A stretch of 64,000 nt of DNA from Bryobacteraceae bacterium. GTDB taxonomy: Bacteria; Acidobacteriota; Terriglobia; Bryobacterales; Bryobacteraceae. The notes beneath the pieces were generated by a model, which had not been told where the DNA came from, made no database searches, and was given only the letters and a program-made list of their open reading frames with translations. Below are positions 1 to 8,378 of the stretch, piece after piece. The first letter of the stretch is position 1. Every line of letters begins with the position of its first letter. A program made the translations under genes and the position numbers. The stretch is from contig JASHNT010000090.1 of assembly GCA_030041495.1 (NCBI GenBank), forward strand, positions 28,119 through 92,118, in the 5' to 3' direction.

Positions 1-1129
1 ATGGAACCAGCAGAACGGCCTTTAACGCCTGAACCGGATCTTTGAATCTGACCAACAGAGCTCCTCCGCCTGGCGTGAAGGCGATTTCGATGGGCGGAGC
101 CGCCAGCCCAGGTGAGACAGTGAGGGCGGGATTTCTCAGCAGGTCGGCGCCGCCGAATAAGGCGGATTTAAAGTAGGCCCCGAAACAGGAAAGTTCTGCA
201 TTGTAGTCACCGGGCAATACGTCCTCTAGACTGAACTGACCGTCCCCCTTCCATGCGGGTACATAGACCACGTCAGGGTGCCCACGTTGGCGCAGGCTAA
301 TATTGCAGGGGTCGAGGAGACGTATCACATCCGCGCGGCCGCCGACGGAGCGCATGACTCCCTGAATCGTCGGGGCCAGCACCATGTCGATCCAGACGCC
401 GCTAACATCGGCGTTCTGAACGCTCACCCTCGCCTCGCCCCGCCTGTTGTCCTGTTTCGCCAGAAGCCTGTACTCGCCCGGAGGCACATCGGGGACCGCG
501 AACTCCCCGGTGGCGACATCGAACTCGGAGCGGATCGGGTTATCAGGGCCTGTTCCCCGCACCAATTCGAAAATCACGCTGCCGGGAGGAAGATCGCTCT
601 TTATCCTGCCTGAGATTTCGAAACTCACGACGCCGGGAGCCAGATCGCCCTGCACCTTGCCTGAGATTTTGTACACAGGAGGCGCTGGGGGTTTCGTTGC
701 AGGCATAAGGCTGACGTGAAAGACGGCGTCCGGCGACGCCACGCTCAGTGTAAAGCTCTGGCTGTAGGGCGTAAATCCGGCTTTCTCGACATCGAAGAGG
801 TAAGGCCCCGCGATCAGCCCCTTGAAACGGAACTCGCCCCCCGGCCCGGATAACGCTTGTTGGACGTATGCGTCCAGTGGCGCCCCAGAAATGGCGACGT
901 TTGCCGCCTCACTAGGCGTTGACGCTCTGATTATGGACACGACTGCCTGCTCGGGCTTTCCCGTGACCCCATTCGTCACAGTGCCGTAGGCGGAATACTG
1001 TTCCTGGGCGAGGCCGAACCCGGACAAGGCAGGCAATACCGCAAGAGCGACTATAGAGATATGCAGAATCGTACCTCCCCAGTCAGGCCTATCGTCCTTG
1101 GAGAGATTTGACTTTATGGAGCGATTCAC
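1..1129 (-). CDS. Secreted carboxypeptidase-regulatory-like (Ig-like fold) domain protein, truncated by window edge; start uncertain (GTG at 1129 possible)
   Basis: Open minus-strand frame runs off the left edge; translation includes ILHISIVALAVLPALSGFGLAQEQYSAYGTVTNGVTGKPEQAVVSI and repeated GEFRFKGLIAGPYLFDVEKAGFTPYSQSF / GEFAVPDVPPGEYRLLAKQD motifs. Confidence 0.6.
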   Translation of the reverse strand, partial: MNRSIKSNLSKDDRPDWGGTILHISIVALAVLPALSGFGLAQEQYSAYGTVTNGVTGKPEQAVVSIIRASTPSEAANVAISGAPLDAYVQQALSGPGGEFRFKGLIAGPYLFDVEKAGFTPYSQSFTLSVASPDAVFHVSLMPATKPPAPPVYKISGKVQGDLAPGVVSFEISGRIKSDLPPGSVIFELVRGTGPDNPIRSEFDVATGEFAVPDVPPGEYRLLAKQDNRRGEARVSVQNADVSGVWIDMVLAPTIQGVMRSVGGRADVIRLLDPCNISLRQRGHPDVVYVPAWKGDGQFSLEDVLPGDYNAELSCFGAYFKSALFGGADLLRNPALTVSPGLAAPPIEIAFTPGGGALLVRFKDPVQALKAVLLVP

Positions 1130-1224
1130 GATGGCGTCCGCACTCATCGTGCACGACGCCGGCGTTCTCCAAACCTGACCACGGGGCCTCCGAGACGCGT
1201 TTGTTCACAGGTGCTCGGGGCGGA

Positions 1225-1411
1225 GTCCCGTTGTTTAAAATTTGCGCGAGCAGGCCAGAACCGATCTCCTCGCCATCGTGAAAAGCGAACGTACAGTTCG
1301 GCCGGCAGGGCGGGCCAGCCTGCGGTGTGAACCTCTCTGCCAGACCACGTCCCAATCCTGAGCAGAGCCGCTAAAACTTTGCTGGGCCTTGGCCGACGGC
1401 CAGCGGCTCAT
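1225..1411 (-). pseudogene. hicA: Decayed HicA-family toxin (several frameshifts)
   Basis: Joining minus frames gives MSRWPSAKAQ / KVLAALLRIG / DVVWQRGSHRRLARPAG / NCTFAFHDGEEIGSGLLAQILNNG, the HicA layout (RQ-GSH ... HDGEEIG..LL..IL); directly follows hicB. Confidence 0.7.
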
Positions 1412-1412
1412 G

Positions 1413-1631
1413 TCACGGAGAAGACCCTTGCAAACGTTTCACGAACTTCTCCCCGTGATCGATGCAGTCGACGGCAACGCGCTGCGCGAGCGCTCTGACG
1501 GCTGCAGTCGCGGCTTCGCGGGTTGCACCGTAAGCCATTACGCCGGGCATGGCCTCAATATCGGCCCACCACCTGCCGTCTTCTTCGCGCCCGACCAGGA
1601 TGGGAATCGACTCCACAACGATCGTATCCAT
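1413..1631 (-). CDS. hicB: HicB-like antitoxin (type II TA)
   Basis: 72 aa with IPILVGREEDGRWWADIEAMPGVMAYGATREAATAAVRALAQRV, typical HicB fold. Confidence 0.75.
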   Translation of the reverse strand: MDTIVVESIPILVGREEDGRWWADIEAMPGVMAYGATREAATAAVRALAQRVAVDCIDHGEKFVKRLQGSSP

Positions 1632-1665
1632 TCGATCCTCTCGTTTTCGATTGTAGCCTTCGCGC

Positions 1666-3072
1666 TCACTTCCCTAATCCGCACTCGTCGTGCACCGCGC
1701 GCACCGCTTTCTCCAGGCCTGACCGGTTCACTACGATCGCGATGGTCAATTCACTCGAACCCTGGGCAATCGCGATGATGTTGATGCTGTGCTTAGAGAT
1801 CGCGGTAAAGATGCGGCCGGCCAGGCCCGGCGTTCCGCGCATGCCTTCGCCCACCACGGCGATCAGGCCTACGTGCGGGTCCACTTGCAGAGGTCTCAGA
1901 TATCCATGGGCGAATTCGAGCGCCAGATCTTCCTCTAAAAACTCTTTGGCACGTTCCAGCTCGGATTGCCGGACCAGGAAGCAGAAGCTTTGCTGGTAGC
2001 TCGAGCTGGTGATCGCCAGCAGCTCCACGTTCGCGCGAGCGAGAGCGTCGAGCGACCGCGCCATCACTTTGGTCCCGCTCAGCGCGGCGCTGGCCGGCTC
2101 GATCGAAACCAAGGCCACGTCGGCCATCGAGGTCACCGCATGCACTCCCTGCGGAGATTCCACCTTGGGCACGATCCGCGTGCCGGGCTTCTCCGGAGCG
2201 AAACTGTTTTTGCTCCACACCGGAATGCCCCGCTCGGCCAAAGGCGCGAGGGTACGAGGATGCAGCACCTTGGCTCCGTTATAGGCGAGCTCGGCGGCTT
2301 CGGCGTAGGTGATCGCGTCCAGCACTTGCGCGTTCGGGGCAAGACGCGGGTCGGCGGTCATGATGCCGTCGACGTCGGTCCAGATCCACAACTCGCGCGC
2401 ATCCAGGGCCGCTGCCAGAATCGACGCCGAAAAATCCGAGCCCCCGCGGCCCAGGGTCGTCGGACGGCCGTCGAGAGTCGAGCCATTGAACCCGGTCACC
2501 ACCGGCAAAACCCGTTTTTCCAGCAATGGGCGCAGGACCTTGACGACGCGTTGCCGGGTCGGCTCCATCAGCGGGGAGGCGTTGCCGAACAAAGCGTCGG
2601 TGGCGACGATCTCCGCCGCGTTGACGGCTGCGGCGGGAATGCCGCGAGCTTCCAAGTACTCGGCCATCAGGAGGGCCGACAAGCGCTCGCCCACCGCCAC
2701 GGCTTCGTCTACGGAGCGCGGCGGACGCTCCCCCAGCATGAGAATGCCTTTGGCGATGCGGCTGAAATCCTCGATCAAGGCGCGAATGCCTGCCACGGCA
2801 GCGGGTTGGCGCTCCGGCGGAAGCAGAAGGCTGCAACACTCCATGTGACGGGCGGAGAGCTGGTGCAGGTTCGCTTCGAGATCGGTTTGGTCGCCGGCCT
2901 CGGCCTTGCGCAGAGTGTCGAGCAGAAGGTCGGTGATCTTGGACATGGCCGACACCACCACTACCATGGGCCCGTGCGCATGCTGTTCCGCGGCCAAGCC
3001 GGCGGCGACGCGGATGCGGTCGGCCGAGCCCATGCTCGTGCCGCCGAATTTCATTACCAGTAAGTTGTCCAT
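1666..3072 (-). CDS. lysC: Aspartate kinase
   Basis: 468 aa; N-term VMKFGGTSMGSADRI, GRGGSDFSAS motif, C-terminal ACT-like region. Confidence 0.93.
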   Translation of the reverse strand: MDNLLVMKFGGTSMGSADRIRVAAGLAAEQHAHGPMVVVVSAMSKITDLLLDTLRKAEAGDQTDLEANLHQLSARHMECCSLLLPPERQPAAVAGIRALIEDFSRIAKGILMLGERPPRSVDEAVAVGERLSALLMAEYLEARGIPAAAVNAAEIVATDALFGNASPLMEPTRQRVVKVLRPLLEKRVLPVVTGFNGSTLDGRPTTLGRGGSDFSASILAAALDARELWIWTDVDGIMTADPRLAPNAQVLDAITYAEAAELAYNGAKVLHPRTLAPLAERGIPVWSKNSFAPEKPGTRIVPKVESPQGVHAVTSMADVALVSIEPASAALSGTKVMARSLDALARANVELLAITSSSYQQSFCFLVRQSELERAKEFLEEDLALEFAHGYLRPLQVDPHVGLIAVVGEGMRGTPGLAGRIFTAISKHSINIIAIAQGSSELTIAIVVNRSGLEKAVRAVHDECGLGK

Positions 3073-3090
3073 TCGTGAATGAGGAGTCCG

Positions 3091-3741
3091 TTAGTTGGAG
3101 GTGCGCTTTCGCACCAATTTGAGTATCGCTTCTTCCACTTGCTGCGGCGTGAGACCGCTGGTGTCCAAGTATTCCGCATCCGGCGCCTGCGCCAGCGGAG
3201 CTTCCGCGCGGGTGCGGTCGCGGTGGTCGCGTTCGGAGATCTGCCGGGCGACGTGTTCGGGGGAGAGTCCGGTTTCGGCCGCGCGGCGGCGCGCCCGTTC
3301 CGCCGGGTCCGCATCCAGGTAGATTTTGACCTGGGCGTCCGGAAACACTACTGTGCCGATGTCGCGGCCCTCCATCACCGCGGACTGGGAGGCCGCGATG
3401 CGGCGCTGCTCCTCGCGCATGGCCCGGCGCACCCCGCCGCAGGCGGCGACTTTGGAGGCTGCCTCTCCGATTTCCGCCTCGCGGATGGCGGCGGTCACGT
3501 CGGCGCCGTTCAATAGAACGCGGCCGTCGGGAAACTCGATGTGGGCCTGCCGGGCGAGCTGTTCCAGGCGGTGCAGGTCGTCCAGGGGCACCTGGTTCTG
3601 GATTGCCCACAGCGCCACCGCGCGGTACATGGCCCCAGAATCGATATATAGGTAGCCCAATCGATTGGCGACGGATCGGGCCACCGTGCTTTTGCCGGCG
3701 CCGGCCGGCCCGTCGATAGCCACAATGACGCTCTTAGCCAT
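3091..3741 (-). CDS. cmk: Cytidylate kinase
   Basis: MAKSVIVAIDGPAGAGKSTVARSVANRLGYLYIDSGAMYRA, MEGRDIGTVVFPDAQVKIYLDA; internal start preferred over 3804. Confidence 0.93.
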   Translation of the reverse strand: MAKSVIVAIDGPAGAGKSTVARSVANRLGYLYIDSGAMYRAVALWAIQNQVPLDDLHRLEQLARQAHIEFPDGRVLLNGADVTAAIREAEIGEAASKVAACGGVRRAMREEQRRIAASQSAVMEGRDIGTVVFPDAQVKIYLDADPAERARRRAAETGLSPEHVARQISERDHRDRTRAEAPLAQAPDAEYLDTSGLTPQQVEEAILKLVRKRTSN

Positions 3742-3843
3742 TCGCCAAATACACGCCCTCTGTTGCCAGTATGGCGTACCGGAAGGAAGGGCCGCAAAAT
3801 CCAACGCGCAAGCGGCCCAGGTTGAGTGGGAAGATGGTGGGGT

Positions 3844-3872
3844 GGCGTAACCTACGGCGTAAAGGTTACGCC
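3844..3872. promoter_or_regulatory. Perfect 10-bp inverted repeat GGCGTAACCT-N9-AGGTTACGCC upstream of the RND operon (candidate operator or leader hairpin)
   Basis: Direct inspection of the sequence between divergent cmk and MFP genes. Confidence 0.4.
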
Positions 3873-3947
3873 TTTAAATCGAACGATTACCCTGCCATTG
3901 TGCGAATGCGCAGGCGCTTGCGGCGAAGTATACTTAACCTGATACCT

Positions 3948-5252
3948 GTGAAAGTTTTTACTCAACCTCGAAATCTGGTGCTCCTGGCCCTGGCGGCCTT
4001 GATGATCCTGGCAGGCTGTAGTTCGTCGCCGAGCGACGCGGAAGGAGGCGGCGGCAAGAAGGGCAAAGGCAAAGGCTTCGGCGGAGCCGGGGCCGCTGTG
4101 CCGGTGCTGGTGGCGACCGCGGTTCAGCGGGATGTTCCGGTCCAGGTCGCGGCCGTGGGCACCGTGGAAGCCTACACGCCGATCAGCGTGAAATCGCTGG
4201 TCACCGGTGAAATCACCAACGTGTACTTCAAAGAGGGCGATTACGTCCACGCCGGCGACAAGCTGTTCACGGTGGACGACCGGGCCTATCAGCAGCAGTT
4301 GAAGCAGGCGGAAGCCAATCTGAAGAAGGATCAGTTTATCGCCACGCAAGCCGAGGCGAATCTGAAGCGCGATGAATCCAGCCTGAAATACGCCCAAAGC
4401 ACCGCGGAGCGCTATCAGGGCCTGCTCAAGGACGGTATTGTTCCGCGGGATCAGGTGGAGCAGTTAACCTCCAGCGCGAACGCCTCCGCGAATACCGTGG
4501 CCGCCGATCAGGCCGCGATCGAGAGCGCGCAGGCGCAAATTTCCGCCGACCAGGCCGCCATCAGCAACATCAACGTTCAAATCGGATGGTGCACCCAGTA
4601 CGCCACCATCGACGGCCGCACGGGAAACGTGTCGGTGAAGAAAGGCAACGTGGTCACGGCGAATTCGCAGGAAGTGCTCACCATTAACCAGGTGACGCCG
4701 ATCTACGTCACCTTCGCGATTCCGGAAGCCAGGCTTTCCGACGTCCGCAAGTACATGGCGCTGGGCAAACTGCCGGTATTCGCCAAACCCCAGGACGATA
4801 ACGGGTCGGGCGAGGAGGGCGAGATTACGTTCATCGATAACGCCGTCGATACCACCACCGGTACGATCAAGCTGAAGGGCACCTTCCAGAACAAGGACTT
4901 GAAACTCTGGCCGGGGCAGTTCCTTAACGTGACTCTGCGCCTGACCACTATGCCCAATGCGATTACGGTCCCCAATGAGGCGGTGCAAAACGGCCAGGAC
5001 GGGCAGTTCGTGTATGTGGTCGGCAGCGACAACAAGGTCGAGGACCGGCCGGTGACCGTCGGCGAGAGGGTGGACCAGGACCTGGTAATCATGAAGGGTC
5101 TGGAGGCGGGAGAAACGGTCGTCACCCAAGGCCAGTTGCGCTTGCAGCCCGGCTCGCTGGTGAGCGTCGGGGAGGGCCCGGGTGGAGGGCGCGGTAGGGG
5201 TCGCGGCAAGCAGAAATCCACTGCGGATAGCGCCCCGAGCGGCAAGGGCTAG
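3948..5252 (+). CDS. RND efflux membrane fusion protein (HlyD/AcrA/MdtA-like lipoprotein)
   Basis: Lipobox LMILAGCSS; VQVAAVGTVEAYTPISVKSLVTGEITNVYFKEGDYVHAGDKLF; ORF opens at 3771 but GTG 3948 fits the signal peptide. Confidence 0.85.
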   Translation: MKVFTQPRNLVLLALAALMILAGCSSSPSDAEGGGGKKGKGKGFGGAGAAVPVLVATAVQRDVPVQVAAVGTVEAYTPISVKSLVTGEITNVYFKEGDYVHAGDKLFTVDDRAYQQQLKQAEANLKKDQFIATQAEANLKRDESSLKYAQSTAERYQGLLKDGIVPRDQVEQLTSSANASANTVAADQAAIESAQAQISADQAAISNINVQIGWCTQYATIDGRTGNVSVKKGNVVTANSQEVLTINQVTPIYVTFAIPEARLSDVRKYMALGKLPVFAKPQDDNGSGEEGEITFIDNAVDTTTGTIKLKGTFQNKDLKLWPGQFLNVTLRLTTMPNAITVPNEAVQNGQDGQFVYVVGSDNKVEDRPVTVGERVDQDLVIMKGLEAGETVVTQGQLRLQPGSLVSVGEGPGGGRGRGRGKQKSTADSAPSGKG

Positions 5253-5276
5253 CGGTAGCATAGATCGGGAGCGAGC

Positions 5277-8200
5277 GTGAACCTCTCCGAAATCTTCATC
5301 AGGCGACCCATCGCCACCAGCCTGCTGATGGCGGCAATCGCGCTGTTCGGAGTGGTGGCCTACCGCACGCTGCCAGTCAGCGATTTGCCGAGCGTCGATT
5401 ACCCGACTCTCGACGTGCAAGCCAATCTCCCGGGAGCCGACCCGGCCACCATGGCTTCTTCCGTGGCCACCGTGTTGGAGCGGCAATTTACCACCATCGC
5501 CGGCCTGGACTCGATGACGTCGTCGAGCGGCACCGGCCAGACCCGGATCACGCTGCAATTCAGCCTGGACCGCGACATCGACAGCGCGGCGGTAGACGTG
5601 CAAACCGCCATCGCCGAGGTGACCCCTCTGCTGCCGCCGGGCATGCCCGCGCCGCCGTCGTTCCGCAAGAATAACCCCGCCGACCAGCCGATCATGCAAT
5701 TGACCGTCACCTCGCCCACGATGGAGATGAGCGCCCTGGATGATGTGGCCGAGAACATCGTTATGCCGCGCATTTCGTTGGTCGACGGAGTCTCGCAGGT
5801 GCAGGTGCAGGGACAGCAAAAGTACGCGGTGCGGGTGCAGGTGGATCCGGACAAGCTGGTGTCCAAGCGCATCGGATTGAATGAGGTGGACCAGGCGATC
5901 GCCAACTGGAACCCCAATCTGCCCACCGGCACCTTGTACGGCCCGCAGCAAACCTACACCATCACCACTAACGCCGAGTTGCAGAACGCGGCTCAATTCG
6001 CCAACATCGTGGTGGCCTACCGCGACGGCGCTCCGATCCGGCTGGGCGAAGTGGCCGACGTGGTGGACAGCGTGCAAGACACGCGCCAGGCCGCCTGGAT
6101 GTACGACGCCGAGGGGCAGGAGCGCTCCATCCAGTTGCAGGTGATGCGCCAGCCCGGCGCGAACACCATCCAAGTGACCGACGCGATCCGCGCGATTCTT
6201 CCCACGCTATCGGCGCAGATTCCGCCCGCGGCCAACGTGCGTGTGCGCTTCGACCGCTCGAAGAACATCCGCAAGTCCTTCACCGATATTCAAGTGACAA
6301 TGTTGATCACGCTGGTGCTGGTGATCGGCGTGATTTTCGCGTTCCTGCGAAATCCCTCGGCCACCATCATCCCCAGCATGGCCCTGCCGTTCGCGCTGCT
6401 GGGCACCTTTGCCATCATGGCGGTGCTCAATTACAGCCTGGATGAGCTTTCGCTGATGGCGCTGATTCTTTCGATCGGGTTCGTGGTGGACGATGCCATC
6501 GTGATGTTGGAAAACATCATGCGCCATATCGAATCGGGCGAGACGCCTTACGAAGCCGCGCTGCGTGGGTCGAAGGAGATCGGCTTCACCATCATCTCCA
6601 TGACTGTCTCCCTGGCGGCGGTGTTCATTCCGGTGCTGTTCATGGGCGGCATTCTGGGACGGCTGTTCCGCGAGTTCGCTGTGACCATCACCACCGCGAT
6701 TCTGGTTTCCGGCTTGGTCTCCATCACGCTGACGCCAATGCTGTGCAGCCGCTTCCTCCGGCCGCACGCACCCGGCTCGCAGCCGGCTTGGTCGCGCGCG
6801 GCGGAGTGGATGTTTCAGAAGACGCTGCACTTTTACGAATGGAGCTTGCGTGGGGTGCTTCGCTGGCGCCCCCTCATGCTGGCGGTGTTCTTCGCAGTGC
6901 TGGGCGTGACGGGATACCTGTTCGACAAAGTCCCCAAAGGGTTCATCCCGGATACCGACGAAGACCAGTTGCGCGTGAACATGCAGGCCGCGCAGGGGAC
7001 CGCGTTCGACCGCATGGTGACCTACCAGAAACGTCTGGCTGACATCATCCGCAAGGATCCCAACGTCGACAACTTTCTGGCCAACGTCAGCAACGGCAAT
7101 TACAACCAGATGCAAATTACGCTGAAGCCGCGCGATCAACGTCCGCTTTCCGCGCAGCAACTGGTCGACAAACTGCGGCCGCAGTTGTCCAACTTCGCGG
7201 GCTTCAAGGTGTTCATCAACCTGCCCCCGGCGATCCGCGTGGGCGGCCGGCAGAGCAACAGCAACTACCAATACACCTTGCAGGGCGTCGACACGGATGA
7301 GCTGTTCAAGTGGGGCCAGATCATGGAGGACGAGATCGGCAAGTTACCCGAGGTCAATGACGTCTCCACCGACCTCCAAATCAAGAACCCGCTGATGACG
7401 GTGAAAATCGACCGCGAGCGCGCGGCGCTTTATGGCCTGGACGCCAGGCAGATTGAAAACGCTCTCTACAGCGCCTACGGACCGGAGCTGACCAGCAATA
7501 TCTACACCCCCCTCAATCAGTACGAAGTGCTGGAGGAGATGAAGCCGAAATACCAGGAGTGGACCGACTACCTGTCCAAGATCTACTTCAAGGCCGGCAA
7601 CGGACAACTGGTGCCGCTGGATTCGCTCGCGACGGTGAAGCCGGACGTGGGGCCGCAGAGCATCGCCCATTCGGGCGAGTTGCCCTCCGTGACGGTTTCC
7701 TTCGGACTGAAAACCGGCGTCAGCCTGGGCACGGCGGTCGACAAGGTTACTGATCTCGCCAACCGCATCCTTCCCAAGGACATCACCGGCGGTTTCTCGG
7801 GCAACGCGCAAATGTTCGAGGAGTCGCTGGCCAATTTAACGCTGCTGCTGATCGTGGCGATCGGCGTGGTGTACATCGTGCTCGGCGTGCTGTATGAGAG
7901 CTACATCCACCCCATCACCATTCTTTCGGGACTGCCCTCGGCCGGCGTGGGCGCGCTGCTCACGCTGATCCTGTTCCACAACGAGCTCAACATTTATTCG
8001 TTTGTCGGACTGGTGATGCTGGTGGGCATCGTCAAGAAAAATGCCATCATGCAAATCGACTTCGCGCTGGAAGCCGAGCGCAAGCACGGCAAAAATCCGG
8101 CTGATGCGATCTATGAAGGCTGTCTGATCCGTTTCCGCCCCATCATGATGACCACCATGGCGGCGATGCTGGGCGCGGTGCCGCTGGCGCTGGGATACGG

Positions 8201-8378
8201 CTCCGGCGGCGAAGCGCGCCGTCCGCTGGGTCTGGTGGTCGTGGGAGGGCTGTTGTTCTCGCAGCTAATGACTCTTTATCTGACGCCGGTGGTGTACACC
8301 TATATGGCGGGTATCGTGGGCTGGTTCCGGACGCGCAAGAGCGGCGCGTTTGAGCCTGCCGCGGAGTTTGGGGACTGA
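5277..8378 (+). CDS. RND efflux permease, HAE1 family (first of a tandem pair)
   Basis: 1033 aa; MNLSEIFIRRPIATSLLMAAIALFGVVAYRTLPVSDLP, GFVVDDAIVMLENI. Confidence 0.93.
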   Translation: MNLSEIFIRRPIATSLLMAAIALFGVVAYRTLPVSDLPSVDYPTLDVQANLPGADPATMASSVATVLERQFTTIAGLDSMTSSSGTGQTRITLQFSLDRDIDSAAVDVQTAIAEVTPLLPPGMPAPPSFRKNNPADQPIMQLTVTSPTMEMSALDDVAENIVMPRISLVDGVSQVQVQGQQKYAVRVQVDPDKLVSKRIGLNEVDQAIANWNPNLPTGTLYGPQQTYTITTNAELQNAAQFANIVVAYRDGAPIRLGEVADVVDSVQDTRQAAWMYDAEGQERSIQLQVMRQPGANTIQVTDAIRAILPTLSAQIPPAANVRVRFDRSKNIRKSFTDIQVTMLITLVLVIGVIFAFLRNPSATIIPSMALPFALLGTFAIMAVLNYSLDELSLMALILSIGFVVDDAIVMLENIMRHIESGETPYEAALRGSKEIGFTIISMTVSLAAVFIPVLFMGGILGRLFREFAVTITTAILVSGLVSITLTPMLCSRFLRPHAPGSQPAWSRAAEWMFQKTLHFYEWSLRGVLRWRPLMLAVFFAVLGVTGYLFDKVPKGFIPDTDEDQLRVNMQAAQGTAFDRMVTYQKRLADIIRKDPNVDNFLANVSNGNYNQMQITLKPRDQRPLSAQQLVDKLRPQLSNFAGFKVFINLPPAIRVGGRQSNSNYQYTLQGVDTDELFKWGQIMEDEIGKLPEVNDVSTDLQIKNPLMTVKIDRERAALYGLDARQIENALYSAYGPELTSNIYTPLNQYEVLEEMKPKYQEWTDYLSKIYFKAGNGQLVPLDSLATVKPDVGPQSIAHSGELPSVTVSFGLKTGVSLGTAVDKVTDLANRILPKDITGGFSGNAQMFEESLANLTLLLIVAIGVVYIVLGVLYESYIHPITILSGLPSAGVGALLTLILFHNELNIYSFVGLVMLVGIVKKNAIMQIDFALEAERKHGKNPADAIYEGCLIRFRPIMMTTMAAMLGAVPLALGYGSGGEARRPLGLVVVGGLLFSQLMTLYLTPVVYTYMAGIVGWFRTRKSGAFEPAAEFGD

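Noticed and set aside
1060-1080. ATT/CTG start after GGAGG for the first gene
   Set aside because: An in-frame GTG exists at 1129, so an unusual start codon is not required.
2279-3610. 443-aa minus-strand ORF covering parts of lysC and cmk
   Set aside because: Out-of-frame reading of two conserved genes; Arg/Gly/Pro-rich without motifs.
4464-6173. 569-aa minus-strand ORF over the RND genes
   Set aside because: Antisense to MFP and permease, composition typical of reverse-complement translation.
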